NCBI GenBank assembly: GCA_021158465.1
Contig: JAGGUN010000027.1
Coordinates: 1-64,000 of the forward strand
Reading direction: 5' to 3'
DNA length: 64,000 nucleotides
Source: a bacterium
Lineage (GTDB): Bacteria > UBP14 > UBA6098 > 4484-93
The notes under the pieces are model-generated. The model searched no databases and had not been told where the DNA came from. It saw only the letters and a list, made by a program, of their open reading frames with translations. Position numbers and translations under genes: made by a program. This document shows, in pieces, positions 1 through 9,408 of the stretch. Numbering within the stretch: the stretch's first letter is position 1; every line of letters starts with the position of its first letter.

Positions 1-1
1 C

Positions 2-2656
2 CACGGCTCGCCATACCCGACCGTCGGAAGACACTACTTCACCATCGGAACCGAGGTTACAGCATTCGTCGAGCAGAATGTCTACGATGCAGAAGGCGTA
101 AGATGGCACTGCACAGGCTGGGAGGGAACAGGCTCAGTGGATGCAACCGGAAGCGACACGACCACAACATTCACTATAAATGAGAACTCAAGTATAACCT
201 GGCTATGGGTGAGACAGTACCTGCTGACAATAACCTCCGCCCATGGTTCACCGTATCCTCCTATTGGCGAACACTGGTATGACATCCACAGCGTCATAGA
301 CGGGTATGTGAACAGGTTTGCCATCGAGGGGACAGATACATTCGTCTGCATAGGATACGACGCAACGGGTTCAATCATGGGTGACATCGACACAACATTC
401 CATTGTGTGATAGACACACCAACAACAGTCAACTGGCTGTGGGAACCGCTGCTTGAAACGGTGACCTTAACGGTCTATTCCGACTACGGTTCACCATACC
501 CGAGCGTAGGAGTCCACTACTTCACAGTGGGTACATATATCGCTGCATCCGTCGACCCATTCGTTGAGATAGATGACGGTGTTCGTCAGTTCAACACGGG
601 TTGGAGCGGAACAGGCTCGGTCCCCGAAAGCGGAACAACCCATAGCGTAGAGTTCACGATCGAAGAGAATTCGACAATCACATGGAACTGGCAACTGCAG
701 TATCGCTTCACCGTCACATCAGAGCATGGAACACCGTATCCATCCGTTGGCGAACACTGGTATGACGAGGAAAGTGAGGTCCTGGGCTATATCAACAGAT
801 TTGCTATCGAAGGAACAGATACATTCGTCTGCACAGGATATACAGGGTACGGCTCCCTCGGGTCCGGCATCGATACAATGTTCAGCTTCACGATATACGA
901 GCCGTCGGAGATAGTCTGGAATTGGGAGTACATCGGGGAAGCCCGCAGTCTGACAGTGATATCCGAGTTTGATACACCAACACCAGCCGTCGGAACTCAC
1001 TATTTCAGGGTCGGAACCGATGTAGGCTGCTCGATTGCTGATTCTATTGTAACATTCGGAACAGGAAGAAGGGTTTCTCTCGGCTGGATAGGAACCGGCT
1101 CCGCTCCAGCAGAGGGTGACTCAACACACTTTAGCTTCATAATCGATGAGAATTCAACGGTAACCTGGCTCTGGCAGAAACAGTTCTATATCTCGCTTGA
1201 CTATTCCGGCTGCGGCTCTGCGATACCAGCTCAAGAGGGCGAAGGATGGTATGTCGATGGCGATACCGCATACATCTCCACCGAGGAGAATGTCTCTGAT
1301 GGAACAACAACTTTTGCATTCTATACCTGGGTACCTGACGATCCGAGAGCTGTGATCGACGATGTGTTCAACGACTCGACATTTGTCGTAGTTGACACCT
1401 CCTACATTATCACCGCCCAGTACCGCCACGGCGTCGAGGTAACGATCGAGAAGGAGCCCGCTGAACCGTGGGGGCATATTTACGCGGACGGTGTCGACTA
1501 TGAGGGTGCAGCAAGTATAAGCTTCTGGTGGGCATTCGGAACATACCACGAGATAGGGGTCTCTGCCTATGACACACTCGGCGACGAGAGATGGGTCTTC
1601 AACAACTGGTCAGACGAGAGAGGAATTGTCCACACCGTTGGTCCAATCGAGACAGATACCACATTTACGGCATACTACCAGAAGCAGTACCGCTGTATCG
1701 TCGAAAAGGATCCGGATGCTGATACACTTGGATATCTTGTTGTAGATGGTGCAACTTACACAGGCACAGCATCAGTCTATCAGATGTTCTGGTGGGACGA
1801 GGGGAGCACTCATGAGTTGGAGGCAAGCGAGATTGATACCACAGAGGATGCAAGATTCGTCTTCAACAGTTGGTCTGACTTTGGTGAGCGGGCTCACACA
1901 ACTGCACCGATCTTCGAGCCAACAGAGTTCATCGCATTCTACGATGGGGAGTATCCGATTGTCATTAAGAAATCGCCTCCGGAGAACTACGGCTGGATAA
2001 TGGTTGATTCAACACTCTACCCAGATACATCGTTTGCCAAGCACTGGGCAATCGCAGGAGCCGTCCATACCGTAGGGGTCAGCGAGTATGATTACTCCGA
2101 CTACCATACATTCACCTTCGACCACTGGTCAGACCTGTTGCCGAGAGAGCACAGCCTACCACCTCTCGTGGAGCCCGAAACGCTTATCGCTTACTATACC
2201 GTAGACACACTCATAGTTGAGGTTGCAATCAGCAGAAATAGCTGGTGGTTAGACTCTGTCGTCATCAACGAAACAAGAACGATGGACGAGGATGAGGTAA
2301 TCACTATCTCCAACTACGGCAACACACACATTACACTTGGACTGCAGATAATCTCAAGCGGAACTGTTTGGAGAGCTGGTATCATCAACGGTGAAGAGAT
2401 GTATTCCTTAAGAGCGCGGTTCAACGACCTCGATACCCCTCCGTCTGCATTCGAGATGTTTGGAGACAATGTGAAAACCAGCCCTGTATGGGCAGACGCA
2501 GAGACCTTCGGTCCCGGTGGATTCGGTATCCCTCCGTTCCCCGATCCAGACCATTCGGAAAACCTCTGGATGCAATTCAGAGCACCAACAAGAACATCTG
2601 TCTTCAGAACCCAGACCATATCTCTCAAGCTCTTGGTCAGACCGTGCTTACCGTAA
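2..2656 (+). CDS. Large secreted/surface repeat protein, 5' end outside window
   Basis: The frame is open to the first base, so only the last ~884 residues are present. Two repeat classes are visible. The first ~400 residues hold about five ~80-residue units starting near nt 2, 241, 485, 723 and 967, each opening with a G(S/T)PYP.VG.H motif and closing with ITW.W. These resemble the divergent InlB B-repeat/SPASM-like extracellular repeats. They alternate between two subtypes: HYF..GT...GW.GTGS, and EHWYD...NRFAIEGTDTFVC. Then come three ~75-residue units (nt ~1430-2210) with a FNNWSDE-like motif, each ending in FTAYY or a close variant. The last ~140 residues form a beta-rich domain. No NPFN-type sorting domain is seen at the C-terminus, unlike the neighbours. 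The role is probably adhesive or structural on the cell surface. This is inferred from the architecture; no catalytic motif was found. Confidence 0.85.
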   Translation, partial: HGSPYPTVGRHYFTIGTEVTAFVEQNVYDAEGVRWHCTGWEGTGSVDATGSDTTTTFTINENSSITWLWVRQYLLTITSAHGSPYPPIGEHWYDIHSVIDGYVNRFAIEGTDTFVCIGYDATGSIMGDIDTTFHCVIDTPTTVNWLWEPLLETVTLTVYSDYGSPYPSVGVHYFTVGTYIAASVDPFVEIDDGVRQFNTGWSGTGSVPESGTTHSVEFTIEENSTITWNWQLQYRFTVTSEHGTPYPSVGEHWYDEESEVLGYINRFAIEGTDTFVCTGYTGYGSLGSGIDTMFSFTIYEPSEIVWNWEYIGEARSLTVISEFDTPTPAVGTHYFRVGTDVGCSIADSIVTFGTGRRVSLGWIGTGSAPAEGDSTHFSFIIDENSTVTWLWQKQFYISLDYSGCGSAIPAQEGEGWYVDGDTAYISTEENVSDGTTTFAFYTWVPDDPRAVIDDVFNDSTFVVVDTSYIITAQYRHGVEVTIEKEPAEPWGHIYADGVDYEGAASISFWWAFGTYHEIGVSAYDTLGDERWVFNNWSDERGIVHTVGPIETDTTFTAYYQKQYRCIVEKDPDADTLGYLVVDGATYTGTASVYQMFWWDEGSTHELEASEIDTTEDARFVFNSWSDFGERAHTTAPIFEPTEFIAFYDGEYPIVIKKSPPENYGWIMVDSTLYPDTSFAKHWAIAGAVHTVGVSEYDYSDYHTFTFDHWSDLLPREHSLPPLVEPETLIAYYTVDTLIVEVAISRNSWWLDSVVINETRTMDEDEVITISNYGNTHITLGLQIISSGTVWRAGIINGEEMYSLRARFNDLDTPPSAFEMFGDNVKTSPVWADAETFGPGGFGIPPFPDPDHSENLWMQFRAPTRTSVFRTQTISLKLLVRPCLP

Positions 2657-2665
2657 AAACAACAC

Positions 2666-2694
2666 GCCCTCCCTCAACACCAACGAGGGAGGGC
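2666..2694 (+). terminator. Hairpin terminator after the repeat protein
   Basis: A perfect 10-bp stem (GCCCTCCCTC / GAGGGAGGGC, 2666-2675 with 2685-2694) with a 9-nt loop lies 10 nt after the stop. The downstream tract is only moderately T-rich. The opposite strand has a better T run, so it may work in both directions. Confidence 0.65.
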
Positions 2695-2701
2695 TTCGTC
2701 C

Positions 2702-2729
2702 TTGACTTTCTTCGGTAATTTAGTATTAT
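2702..2729 (+). promoter_or_regulatory. Promoter for C25 peptidase operon
   Basis: TTGACT (2702-2707), a 16-nt spacer and TATTAT (2724-2729). It sits directly behind the preceding terminator and gives a leader of about 35 nt, which contains a GGGAG ribosome-binding site before the ATG at 2771. Confidence 0.6.
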
Positions 2730-2770
2730 AAAAAATAACGCAACTATTGATCCACCATCAGGGAGAAAGA

Positions 2771-5700
2771 ATGATGCGTATCCTTTCTATCACGCTGATT
2801 CTCTTCTTTGCCCTTACCCAAGGGATGGCTGCTGTGCCAAGCAATGGATACCACATATCAGGACTGACATTTGATGAAAAGTCTATTTCCTTTGAGCTTG
2901 AAACATATATGGATCTCTCCGAAGCGCAGATAGAACAGGAAACAATGACGGTCCCAACTGTTGAAGGGGCAGGTTTCACATACTCTGTTGGTGAACCTCG
3001 TCTCCCTGTTATAAGGCAACTCATCACCGTGCCACCGGACGGTAGAATCAGCGTTCGCACAGCAGTCGTAAAAGAAAACGATTTCCCTATCTCAAACCCT
3101 GTCATTCCTGCAATCCCTCCTGTAGAAAAGAACGGGGCAAAACCAGTCTACAAGCTCAATAAGAGTAGTTATTCCAGAAACAGCTTCATTATTGACAAGA
3201 ATGAGATCGGTAGGATAAGCCGCCTCGGGAGGATAAGGGGAAGGAATATCGGCGTTCTCGAGGTTTTTCCTGTGAACTACAATCCAGCGCTAGGGGTTCT
3301 GCGACTGTATGAAACGGTTGAGGTGGAGATACAGTTTGAGAAGCCTGTTGAACCTCAGCGGAAAGGGCTTTCCTCTCCTGTATTCGATGAACTCTTAAAC
3401 AAGAAGGTATTAAATCCGCTCGAGATAACCCCACATCAACCATATCCTGTGGAGTACCTCATCATCACAGCGGACGAGTTCTTCGACAGAATCCAAGAAC
3501 TTGCTAAGTGGAAAACAGAAAAAGGGTATAATGTCGATATCTACAGGATATCCGAGGTTGGAGCAGATGACGAAGCAATCAGAAGGTTTGTCAACGAAGC
3601 TTACTCATCCTGGGAGATCGCTCCAACATACCTGCTACTCGTCGGCGATGTGGAGCAGATTCCATCACACAACACGGGAAGACATCTTTCGGATAAGTAT
3701 TTCGTGACAGTTGACGGAGACGACTATATTCCCGACATCATTGTCGGGAGATTCCCGGTACAGACAGCGGAACACATAGACGCTGTTATTGAGAAAACTC
3801 TCGTATACGAGCAGTATAGTTTCCCAAACGAAAGCTGGCTCACCCATCCTGTGTTTCTTGCCTGTGGCACCGATGGTGACTGGGAGCTTGCCGAAGGGAC
3901 GCACAGATATGTATTCACAGAATATTTACATCCACCTGAGTTTCACCCAGATTCACTCTGGGCACACGATGGAGCAACAACATCCGATGTTATAGCCGCA
4001 ATAAATTCAGGAGCATTACTTGTCAACTACTCTGGACACGGCTACTCAGGTGGATGGGCTAATCCTGCGTTCAACTCAGGAAATATCTACACCGCCCTGG
4101 CGAACGAAGGCAACTATCCGTTCGTTATGAGTAACGCCTGTCAAACAGCTACATTTGGCGTAGATGAGTGCTTTGGTGAATCCTGGATAAGGGCACCCGA
4201 GAAGGGAGCGGTCGCATTCATCGGAGCAACAAACAGCACATACTGGATAGAAGACGATATCTACGAGAAACGGTTCTATGACGCCTTCTTCCTCAACGGA
4301 TACACATCCCTTGGTGGCGCAAACTTCAACGGGTTGCTCGAGGTCATGCTCTACGGAACAAGCCTCGCAGAATACTATTTTCAGGTGTATCATGTTCTCG
4401 GCGATCCGTCGCTCGAAGCTTGGTGGGGAACAGCAGATGAATTCACAGCAAGCATACCATCGGTTTTCCCTTTGGGGAGCGTGATGTTCTCTTCCGAGAT
4501 TTCTGTAGACAGCATACTCTTCACCATATCGAAAGGGACAGAGCTCTTGGGTCTTGAATTTTCATCAGGTGGAACCGCAACTGTTCATTTCGATGAGGTA
4601 CCCGATGAGCCGGGAACGGTCACCTTCGCTTTCACAAAGGCTCCGGAATATAAGCCGCTCATCTCTGACATACCTGCTGATTGGCTGGCAAGAACGGAGG
4701 TTATGCCAGGTTCCCTGCTCGTTAACACGCCCACAGAGGTATTTGTCTCCGTTGCTGACTCTCTTGGTAATCCTGTTCCTGATGCTCGGGTTTATATCCT
4801 CGGGTTTGGACTGACCGATTCAGCCCTCACAAACGATGAGGGAACAGCAACCGTTGTTGTTAACCCACCGTATGTTGATCCGCTGAATGTCCAGATATTC
4901 AGAACGGGGGTATCGTATCCCATTTACTCAACCTTCATCACCGTGATAGGAGGAGAGGAGTTTGAGCCTCTGTGCATAGAATACTCATCGCCAGATGTTG
5001 GAGTTTACGGATTTCTGGCTATCGTATACGAGAGCAGGATAAGCGTCTCCACAGGAACAGACAGTTTCTATATCCAACTATCTGGTGATGGAGTTGATTC
5101 TGTCTACTTCTCACCCGACTCTACTCTTGAGATAACGCTTAACCTTTTGACCCGTGGAAGGGTCTTCCTTACCCTTTATAAGCTGGGGTACCCTGTCGTG
5201 AGAGACACGGTTGACGTTATTCTCCCTTACGGTCAACCTGATGGTTATGTCAGGAGCGCATCCGATGGAGAGGCAGTTCCACGGGCAACGGTCAGGTTCT
5301 ATCCCCTTGGAGTGGATACATCCAGCTTCCCGCCGGTCATGACGCTTTCAACCGATTCCTCAGGGCATTTTTTCTCGGAGGATTCCATACCCTGCAGCGA
5401 ATATATGGTATGCTTGGACGCCTTTGGATACATCCCAGAGTGCGATACAATTATGCTCCGATGGCATGATACTCAGGAATTCTCACTCTTACCGACGGAG
5501 AGGGGCAGAATAGCAGGTATGGTCCTCGATGCAACAACAGATGAGCCTGTGAGTGCCGAAATATTCCTTGTTCGGGACGACACGAGGGAGCTTATTCGAT
5601 ACACGGAGACAGATTTCATAACGGGAGAATTTGACCTCCGGAATACGCCATACTTTCTATACTGGCTTCACATCCGCGCCCGTGGATACAAAAACCTTGA

Positions 5701-6961
5701 ACGGCTTATTACCCTTGACTCACCGGAGAACATAGAGAACTACTATCTCACTCCAAACTCAGGTGATATACTTGTTGTGGATAACGATGGCGCATGGAAC
5801 CTCGCCGATAATCTGCACTCGGATATATTAGAGATGGGATATAGATCCGATATTGTGGACTACAGGGATATAACCGACGAGACCATCTCCTCCTACAATG
5901 CCGTCATCTGGAGCTGTGGAATGAATGAAGAGCCCGGAATGAAACCATACGCAGAGGTTCTACTGGAGTATATAAACTCTGGAGGGATACTCATAGTGGA
6001 AGGGGGCGAGCCAGGGTATTATTCGCTTTACGAGGATACATCTGCTCTGGTCACAGACTCCATCCTGCACATCTACGACTGGGAAACAGATGATATAGAC
6101 GGACTTGCTGTAAATATATCGCTTCTTGATAAAAAGATATTCTCGGCGCCGAACATCCTACCAGATACCATCGAGACTGTCCCTATCAGCTGGGTGGACT
6201 ACTACTATATGGACGCCATCAGACCAAAAGAGGAAACAACAACCATTTTATCATCCGCCAGTTCTGCCTCTATCGGTGGGCTGTTCCGATATTCAAACCC
6301 AAACTGGGGAAACCTGCCATCTGTCTACTACATATCCGCAGCATACAAAACAGCATTCATCGACACCACCGACGCAACAAGGATATTCGAAAATATACTC
6401 TACGATTGCATCGGTCTACCGGACAGAAATTCATCTGCAATAGCCGGAAGGGTAATCCTATCCGATGTAGGAATGGGTGGCTCCGGTGTGCAGGTTACAG
6501 TGACAGATACAGCCGATATATCCGATACGACAGCCTACGACGGACGGTTCTTCGTTAACTCACTTACACCCGGTGAGCATACTATTTCCTTCAGGAAGGA
6601 AGGCTATAGGGACACAACAATAACTGTTGTCTTAAATCCCGGGAAAGTAGCAGAAATCTCCGCAAGGCTCGTTCGCATCGAATTGGTGAGAACGAACCAG
6701 ATACTGGAGGAGGTTTGCCTCGGGACACCAAAACCAAACCCGTTTAATTCTGCGGTACTTTTGACCTACTCACTCCCGGAGAGAACAGGGGCTATCGAGA
6801 TATACAATATCCTTGGGGAGAAGGTAAAGAGCATCCCAGTTAACGGGAAGGAGGGAACCTTTCTCTGGGATGCAAGCGGCTTCCCGACAGGGATATACCT
6901 TATCCAGCTGCGCTCGGCAGGAGAAAGCTCTAAGGTAAGAAAGGTAGTGCTGATAAAATAG
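2771..6961 (+). CDS. Gingipain-like C25 family cysteine peptidase, type IX-type sorted
   Basis: Secreted multidomain protease of about 1,396 residues. I chose the ATG at 2771 because GGGAG lies 5 nt upstream and a signal peptide (MMRILSITLILFFALTQG) follows directly; an upstream TTG at 2747 is less likely. In order: signal peptide; propeptide-like region to ~205; C25 catalytic domain ~220-540 with His423 in NYSGHGY and Cys457 in SNACQT, the catalytic dyad; Ig-like and carboxypeptidase-regulatory-like beta domains ~560-990; a class-I-amidotransferase/ThuA-like segment ~998-1120 beginning DILVVDNDGAWN; another regulatory-like domain ~1215-1290; and a sorting domain ~1318-1396 with PNPFNS and a terminal VLIK. 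In Porphyromonas the family cleaves proteins outside the cell after type IX export. Substrate specificity cannot be read from the sequence. The response regulator gene follows 11 nt later and is probably co-transcribed. Confidence 0.92.
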   Translation: MMRILSITLILFFALTQGMAAVPSNGYHISGLTFDEKSISFELETYMDLSEAQIEQETMTVPTVEGAGFTYSVGEPRLPVIRQLITVPPDGRISVRTAVVKENDFPISNPVIPAIPPVEKNGAKPVYKLNKSSYSRNSFIIDKNEIGRISRLGRIRGRNIGVLEVFPVNYNPALGVLRLYETVEVEIQFEKPVEPQRKGLSSPVFDELLNKKVLNPLEITPHQPYPVEYLIITADEFFDRIQELAKWKTEKGYNVDIYRISEVGADDEAIRRFVNEAYSSWEIAPTYLLLVGDVEQIPSHNTGRHLSDKYFVTVDGDDYIPDIIVGRFPVQTAEHIDAVIEKTLVYEQYSFPNESWLTHPVFLACGTDGDWELAEGTHRYVFTEYLHPPEFHPDSLWAHDGATTSDVIAAINSGALLVNYSGHGYSGGWANPAFNSGNIYTALANEGNYPFVMSNACQTATFGVDECFGESWIRAPEKGAVAFIGATNSTYWIEDDIYEKRFYDAFFLNGYTSLGGANFNGLLEVMLYGTSLAEYYFQVYHVLGDPSLEAWWGTADEFTASIPSVFPLGSVMFSSEISVDSILFTISKGTELLGLEFSSGGTATVHFDEVPDEPGTVTFAFTKAPEYKPLISDIPADWLARTEVMPGSLLVNTPTEVFVSVADSLGNPVPDARVYILGFGLTDSALTNDEGTATVVVNPPYVDPLNVQIFRTGVSYPIYSTFITVIGGEEFEPLCIEYSSPDVGVYGFLAIVYESRISVSTGTDSFYIQLSGDGVDSVYFSPDSTLEITLNLLTRGRVFLTLYKLGYPVVRDTVDVILPYGQPDGYVRSASDGEAVPRATVRFYPLGVDTSSFPPVMTLSTDSSGHFFSEDSIPCSEYMVCLDAFGYIPECDTIMLRWHDTQEFSLLPTERGRIAGMVLDATTDEPVSAEIFLVRDDTRELIRYTETDFITGEFDLRNTPYFLYWLHIRARGYKNLERLITLDSPENIENYYLTPNSGDILVVDNDGAWNLADNLHSDILEMGYRSDIVDYRDITDETISSYNAVIWSCGMNEEPGMKPYAEVLLEYINSGGILIVEGGEPGYYSLYEDTSALVTDSILHIYDWETDDIDGLAVNISLLDKKIFSAPNILPDTIETVPISWVDYYYMDAIRPKEETTTILSSASSASIGGLFRYSNPNWGNLPSVYYISAAYKTAFIDTTDATRIFENILYDCIGLPDRNSSAIAGRVILSDVGMGGSGVQVTVTDTADISDTTAYDGRFFVNSLTPGEHTISFRKEGYRDTTITVVLNPGKVAEISARLVRIELVRTNQILEEVCLGTPKPNPFNSAVLLTYSLPERTGAIEIYNILGEKVKSIPVNGKEGTFLWDASGFPTGIYLIQLRSAGESSKVRKVVLIK

Positions 6962-6972
6962 GTGGAGTAGAT

Positions 6973-7899
6973 ATGGCACAAGAGAAGGTTCTGATAGTCG
7001 ATGATGAGGTTGATAACCTCTCGCTTCTTCGGATGAGGCTCGAGGCAGAGAAGTTTGAGGTATTCACAGCAGAAAGCGGAAAAGAGGGGATAGAAAAAGC
7101 GAAGAGACTACGTCCCGATATCATTATTCTGGATGTGAATATGCCTGGTATGGACGGGTTTGAAACCTGCAGGAGGCTGAAGGAAAATATTGAGACAGCA
7201 CATATACCTGTGGTTATGCTCACCTGCCTCGGTACATTGGACAACAAACTAAGAGGGCTTGACGGTGGAGCAGACGATTACCTCGTTCGAGACGAGATAG
7301 ATTACCGTGAGATCTCAGCAAGGCTGAGAAGTATACTGAGGAGAGCATCGGCAACAATATCCGCCAACCCACTCACGCACCTCCCAGGGAATGTCGTAAT
7401 CGACAGGGAGATAAAAAACAGAATCGAGAAAGGAAAAAGCTTCACTGTCGGGTATACAGATATTGACAACTTCAAGGCATACAACGACTACTACGGATTT
7501 AAGAACGGAGATCGCGTTATACTCTTTGTAGCAAGGGTTCTTTCCGAGGCGATCAGAATAGCTGGAAACCCCAGCGATTTCCTGGGGCATATAGGCGGAG
7601 ACGACTTCATCTTCATCACAACACCGGATAAGGGGGTCGACATTGCCAACGAGGCGCTTCTCGCCGTTAGAAACGGAATCGGAAGCTTCTACTCCCCAGA
7701 GGACAGGGAAAAGGGATATATCATTGGACACAACAGGGAAGGGAAAATCCAAAAGTTCCCCCTAATATCTATATCGATTGTTCTCGTAACCCCGGATAAG
7801 TACATCTCTGACCTCGACGAGATATCCAGGGTAGCATCCATTCTAAAGAAGAAGGTAAAGGAAGCAGGGGGAGACGATTTCGCCGTTTACCCTACCTAA
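6973..7899 (+). CDS. Response regulator with degenerate GGDEF domain
   Basis: A 308-residue protein. An N-terminal receiver (~1-120) carries the acidic pair Asp10/Asp11, phospho-acceptor Asp54 (ILDVNMPGMDG) and a conserved LT. A GGDEF-type domain follows (~128-305), with NPLTHLPGN and DIDNFKAYND. The signature reads GGDDF instead of GG(D/E)EF, and the inhibitory-site position (RxxD, five residues before) reads NPSD, so the Arg that binds c-di-GMP is missing. It may therefore be a weak cyclase or a c-di-GMP/GTP-sensing effector; activity cannot be decided from sequence. A GGTGGAG ribosome-binding site precedes the ATG. It lies 11 nt behind the C25 peptidase, without a partner kinase in the window. 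Its 3' end overlaps the convergent lipoprotein gene by 8 nt. Confidence 0.9.
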   Translation: MAQEKVLIVDDEVDNLSLLRMRLEAEKFEVFTAESGKEGIEKAKRLRPDIIILDVNMPGMDGFETCRRLKENIETAHIPVVMLTCLGTLDNKLRGLDGGADDYLVRDEIDYREISARLRSILRRASATISANPLTHLPGNVVIDREIKNRIEKGKSFTVGYTDIDNFKAYNDYYGFKNGDRVILFVARVLSEAIRIAGNPSDFLGHIGGDDFIFITTPDKGVDIANEALLAVRNGIGSFYSPEDREKGYIIGHNREGKIQKFPLISISIVLVTPDKYISDLDEISRVASILKKKVKEAGGDDFAVYPT

Positions 7900-8443
7900 A
7901 CTCCGACTTTACATCTGCCCAGCTGACAGAAGAAGACGGAATGTCGGTCCAGCGGACAAGATACCACCAGTCATCATCCTCTTTACCAAGCTCAAACAAC
8001 GCCATCCCCTCCGCAGGGGCAGACGATGTCGCAGAAGAACCCTCAACTATCAGGAGATACTCCCTGTAAAGGTTAGCAGTTTCCTCTCCTATGTAATCCT
8101 CGAAATCTTCCGGTATGGAAAGCTCAAGATAGATATACCCTGACTGGAACATCCTGCCAGTTACATCCTGTTCGACCGAGCAGTCCCAGAAAGCGAACAG
8201 CTCGGGATTGGCTAAACTATCCTCAGCCGATGCAGAAAAGGTAAACGAGTCCGATAAAACGGTCAAAAAGTTGGCAAGGTTCCTATCGGAATAAGACCAG
8301 TAGAGGTTACTCACAACCTTCTCCGGGCTGGTCGGCATCTCATAATGCCCAGAAGGTATAGAAGGCTGCTTAGGCTCCCGCGTAGAGAACGGGTCAACGC
8401 AGGATAGAAGAAAAAATACAAAGATTAAACTAACCCTCTTCAC
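7892..8443 (-). CDS. Small lipoprotein, unknown function
   Basis: A 183-residue protein with a lipoprotein signal (FFLLSC, lipid-modified Cys15), followed by a Pro/Ser-rich linker and a ~140-residue soluble domain rich in acidic and aromatic residues. The start of that domain (SPEKVVSNLYWSYSDRNLANFLTVLSDSFTF) looks like the beginning of a SnoaL/NTF2-like fold with the pattern 'one helix, then a protein dose/lifetime strand'. This is a weak fold guess. Its ATG overlaps the stop of the pseudo-receiver gene by 4 nt, so the two are translationally coupled. It is the last gene of a five-gene operon, and its end overlaps the convergent GGDEF gene by 8 nt. I do not recognise a named family. Confidence 0.8.
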   Translation of the reverse strand: MKRVSLIFVFFLLSCVDPFSTREPKQPSIPSGHYEMPTSPEKVVSNLYWSYSDRNLANFLTVLSDSFTFSASAEDSLANPELFAFWDCSVEQDVTGRMFQSGYIYLELSIPEDFEDYIGEETANLYREYLLIVEGSSATSSAPAEGMALFELGKEDDDWWYLVRWTDIPSSSVSWADVKSEFR

Positions 8444-8928
8444 TCGTCTTTATGCTTGCTAAGCTCCTCACTCAGCCGGAGCTTGAGGTCTCGAATGCTC
8501 TGCTTGAGGGCAGATATTATCCCACTCTTCTGGTTGTTGAAATGTATAAGCCTCGCTCTCGACATAATTTCACCAAGGATGTCCAGTTTTAAAGGTCTCA
8601 TAATGAATATGTCGAAGCCGTAAACAAGAGAATCAAACCCAAGAAGAATCTTCTCCTGCTCAACAATAGAGATAAAAACCGTACTCGGACAAATCGAAGG
8701 AAGTCTGGAGAAAACAGCCAATTCATCTGAACTCCTTATATAGACAAAGAGGAATGCATACTCATGGTCGAAGAAATGAGCCTTTACCTCCTTGCAAGAG
8801 CAGGGACCCAATACCCCATATCCTTCCTGCCTGAGATATTCACAAAGAAGGATAGTCTCAACCTCGTCATTGCCGGCAACGAGCACCTGCTCTTTTATCA
8901 CTCGGGATATTTCATTACCTGGAACCAT
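8440..8928 (-). CDS. Pseudo-receiver domain protein
   Basis: A 162-residue single-domain protein with the beta/alpha order of a CheY-like receiver: VLVAGNDEVET at strand 1 (one acidic residue kept), then strand 3 reading FLFVYIRSS, where the phospho-acceptor Asp is replaced by Tyr, and MRPL where receivers usually have KP. It is therefore unlikely to be phosphorylated and more likely to act by protein-protein contact. A ~35-residue basic/helical tail ends the protein. It starts 13 nt after the UspA gene, with no clear ribosome-binding site, and overlaps the lipoprotein gene by 4 nt. The receiver assignment rests on fold-level motifs only; the divergent sequence leaves other flavodoxin-like folds possible. 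Confidence 0.75.
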   Translation of the reverse strand: MVPGNEISRVIKEQVLVAGNDEVETILLCEYLRQEGYGVLGPCSCKEVKAHFFDHEYAFLFVYIRSSDELAVFSRLPSICPSTVFISIVEQEKILLGFDSLVYGFDIFIMRPLKLDILGEIMSRARLIHFNNQKSGIISALKQSIRDLKLRLSEELSKHKDE

Positions 8929-8941
8929 CCATGCAACTGGG

Positions 8942-9400
8942 TTACTTTACCACAAGAACCGGGCAGGAGACTTTACGAATAACCTTCTCACTGGTACTTC
9001 CCAGAAGCATCCCTGCAACCCAGCTCTTACCATGAGAACCGAGAATAACAAGCTCTATACCTTCCTCTTTCACAAACCTGTTTATCTCCTCGAACGGGAT
9101 GCCAATCTTCACCAACCCCACCGCCTTAACCAAACTGGACTCTGATTCTATCTCATTCGCCATCTCGATAACACGGGCTTTTGCCTTCTCCTTCATCTTC
9201 CTTTCTATCTCGGCTTCAAGCTCGTCGTAGCGAAGGGATGAGAAACCTTCCATATTGGCTATCGTCGCTATCTCCCGAACATCAACAACATTCAGGATAT
9301 ATACCTCCTCGACCCCGTTCTTCACCATCTCTTTCAACACCTTGAACGCCTTATGTGAAGGCTCAGAAAAATCCGTCGGATGAAGTATCTTCCTGAACAT
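8942..9400 (-). CDS. uspA: Universal stress protein, UspA family
   Basis: A 152-residue single-domain Usp. The N-terminus reads FRKILHPTDFS and the C-terminus has the ATP-binding pattern G-2x-G-9x-G(S/T), with Gly121, Gly124, Gly134 and Ser135, ending CPVLVVK. It belongs to the ATP-binding class of Usp proteins, soluble cytoplasmic dimers linked to starvation and stress survival. It sits in the middle of an operon of secreted proteins and signalling-like proteins, 8 nt behind the upstream sorted protein and 13 nt before the pseudo-receiver. Confidence 0.95.
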   Translation of the reverse strand: MFRKILHPTDFSEPSHKAFKVLKEMVKNGVEEVYILNVVDVREIATIANMEGFSSLRYDELEAEIERKMKEKAKARVIEMANEIESESSLVKAVGLVKIGIPFEEINRFVKEEGIELVILGSHGKSWVAGMLLGSTSEKVIRKVSCPVLVVK

Positions 9401-9408
9401 CTATCCCC

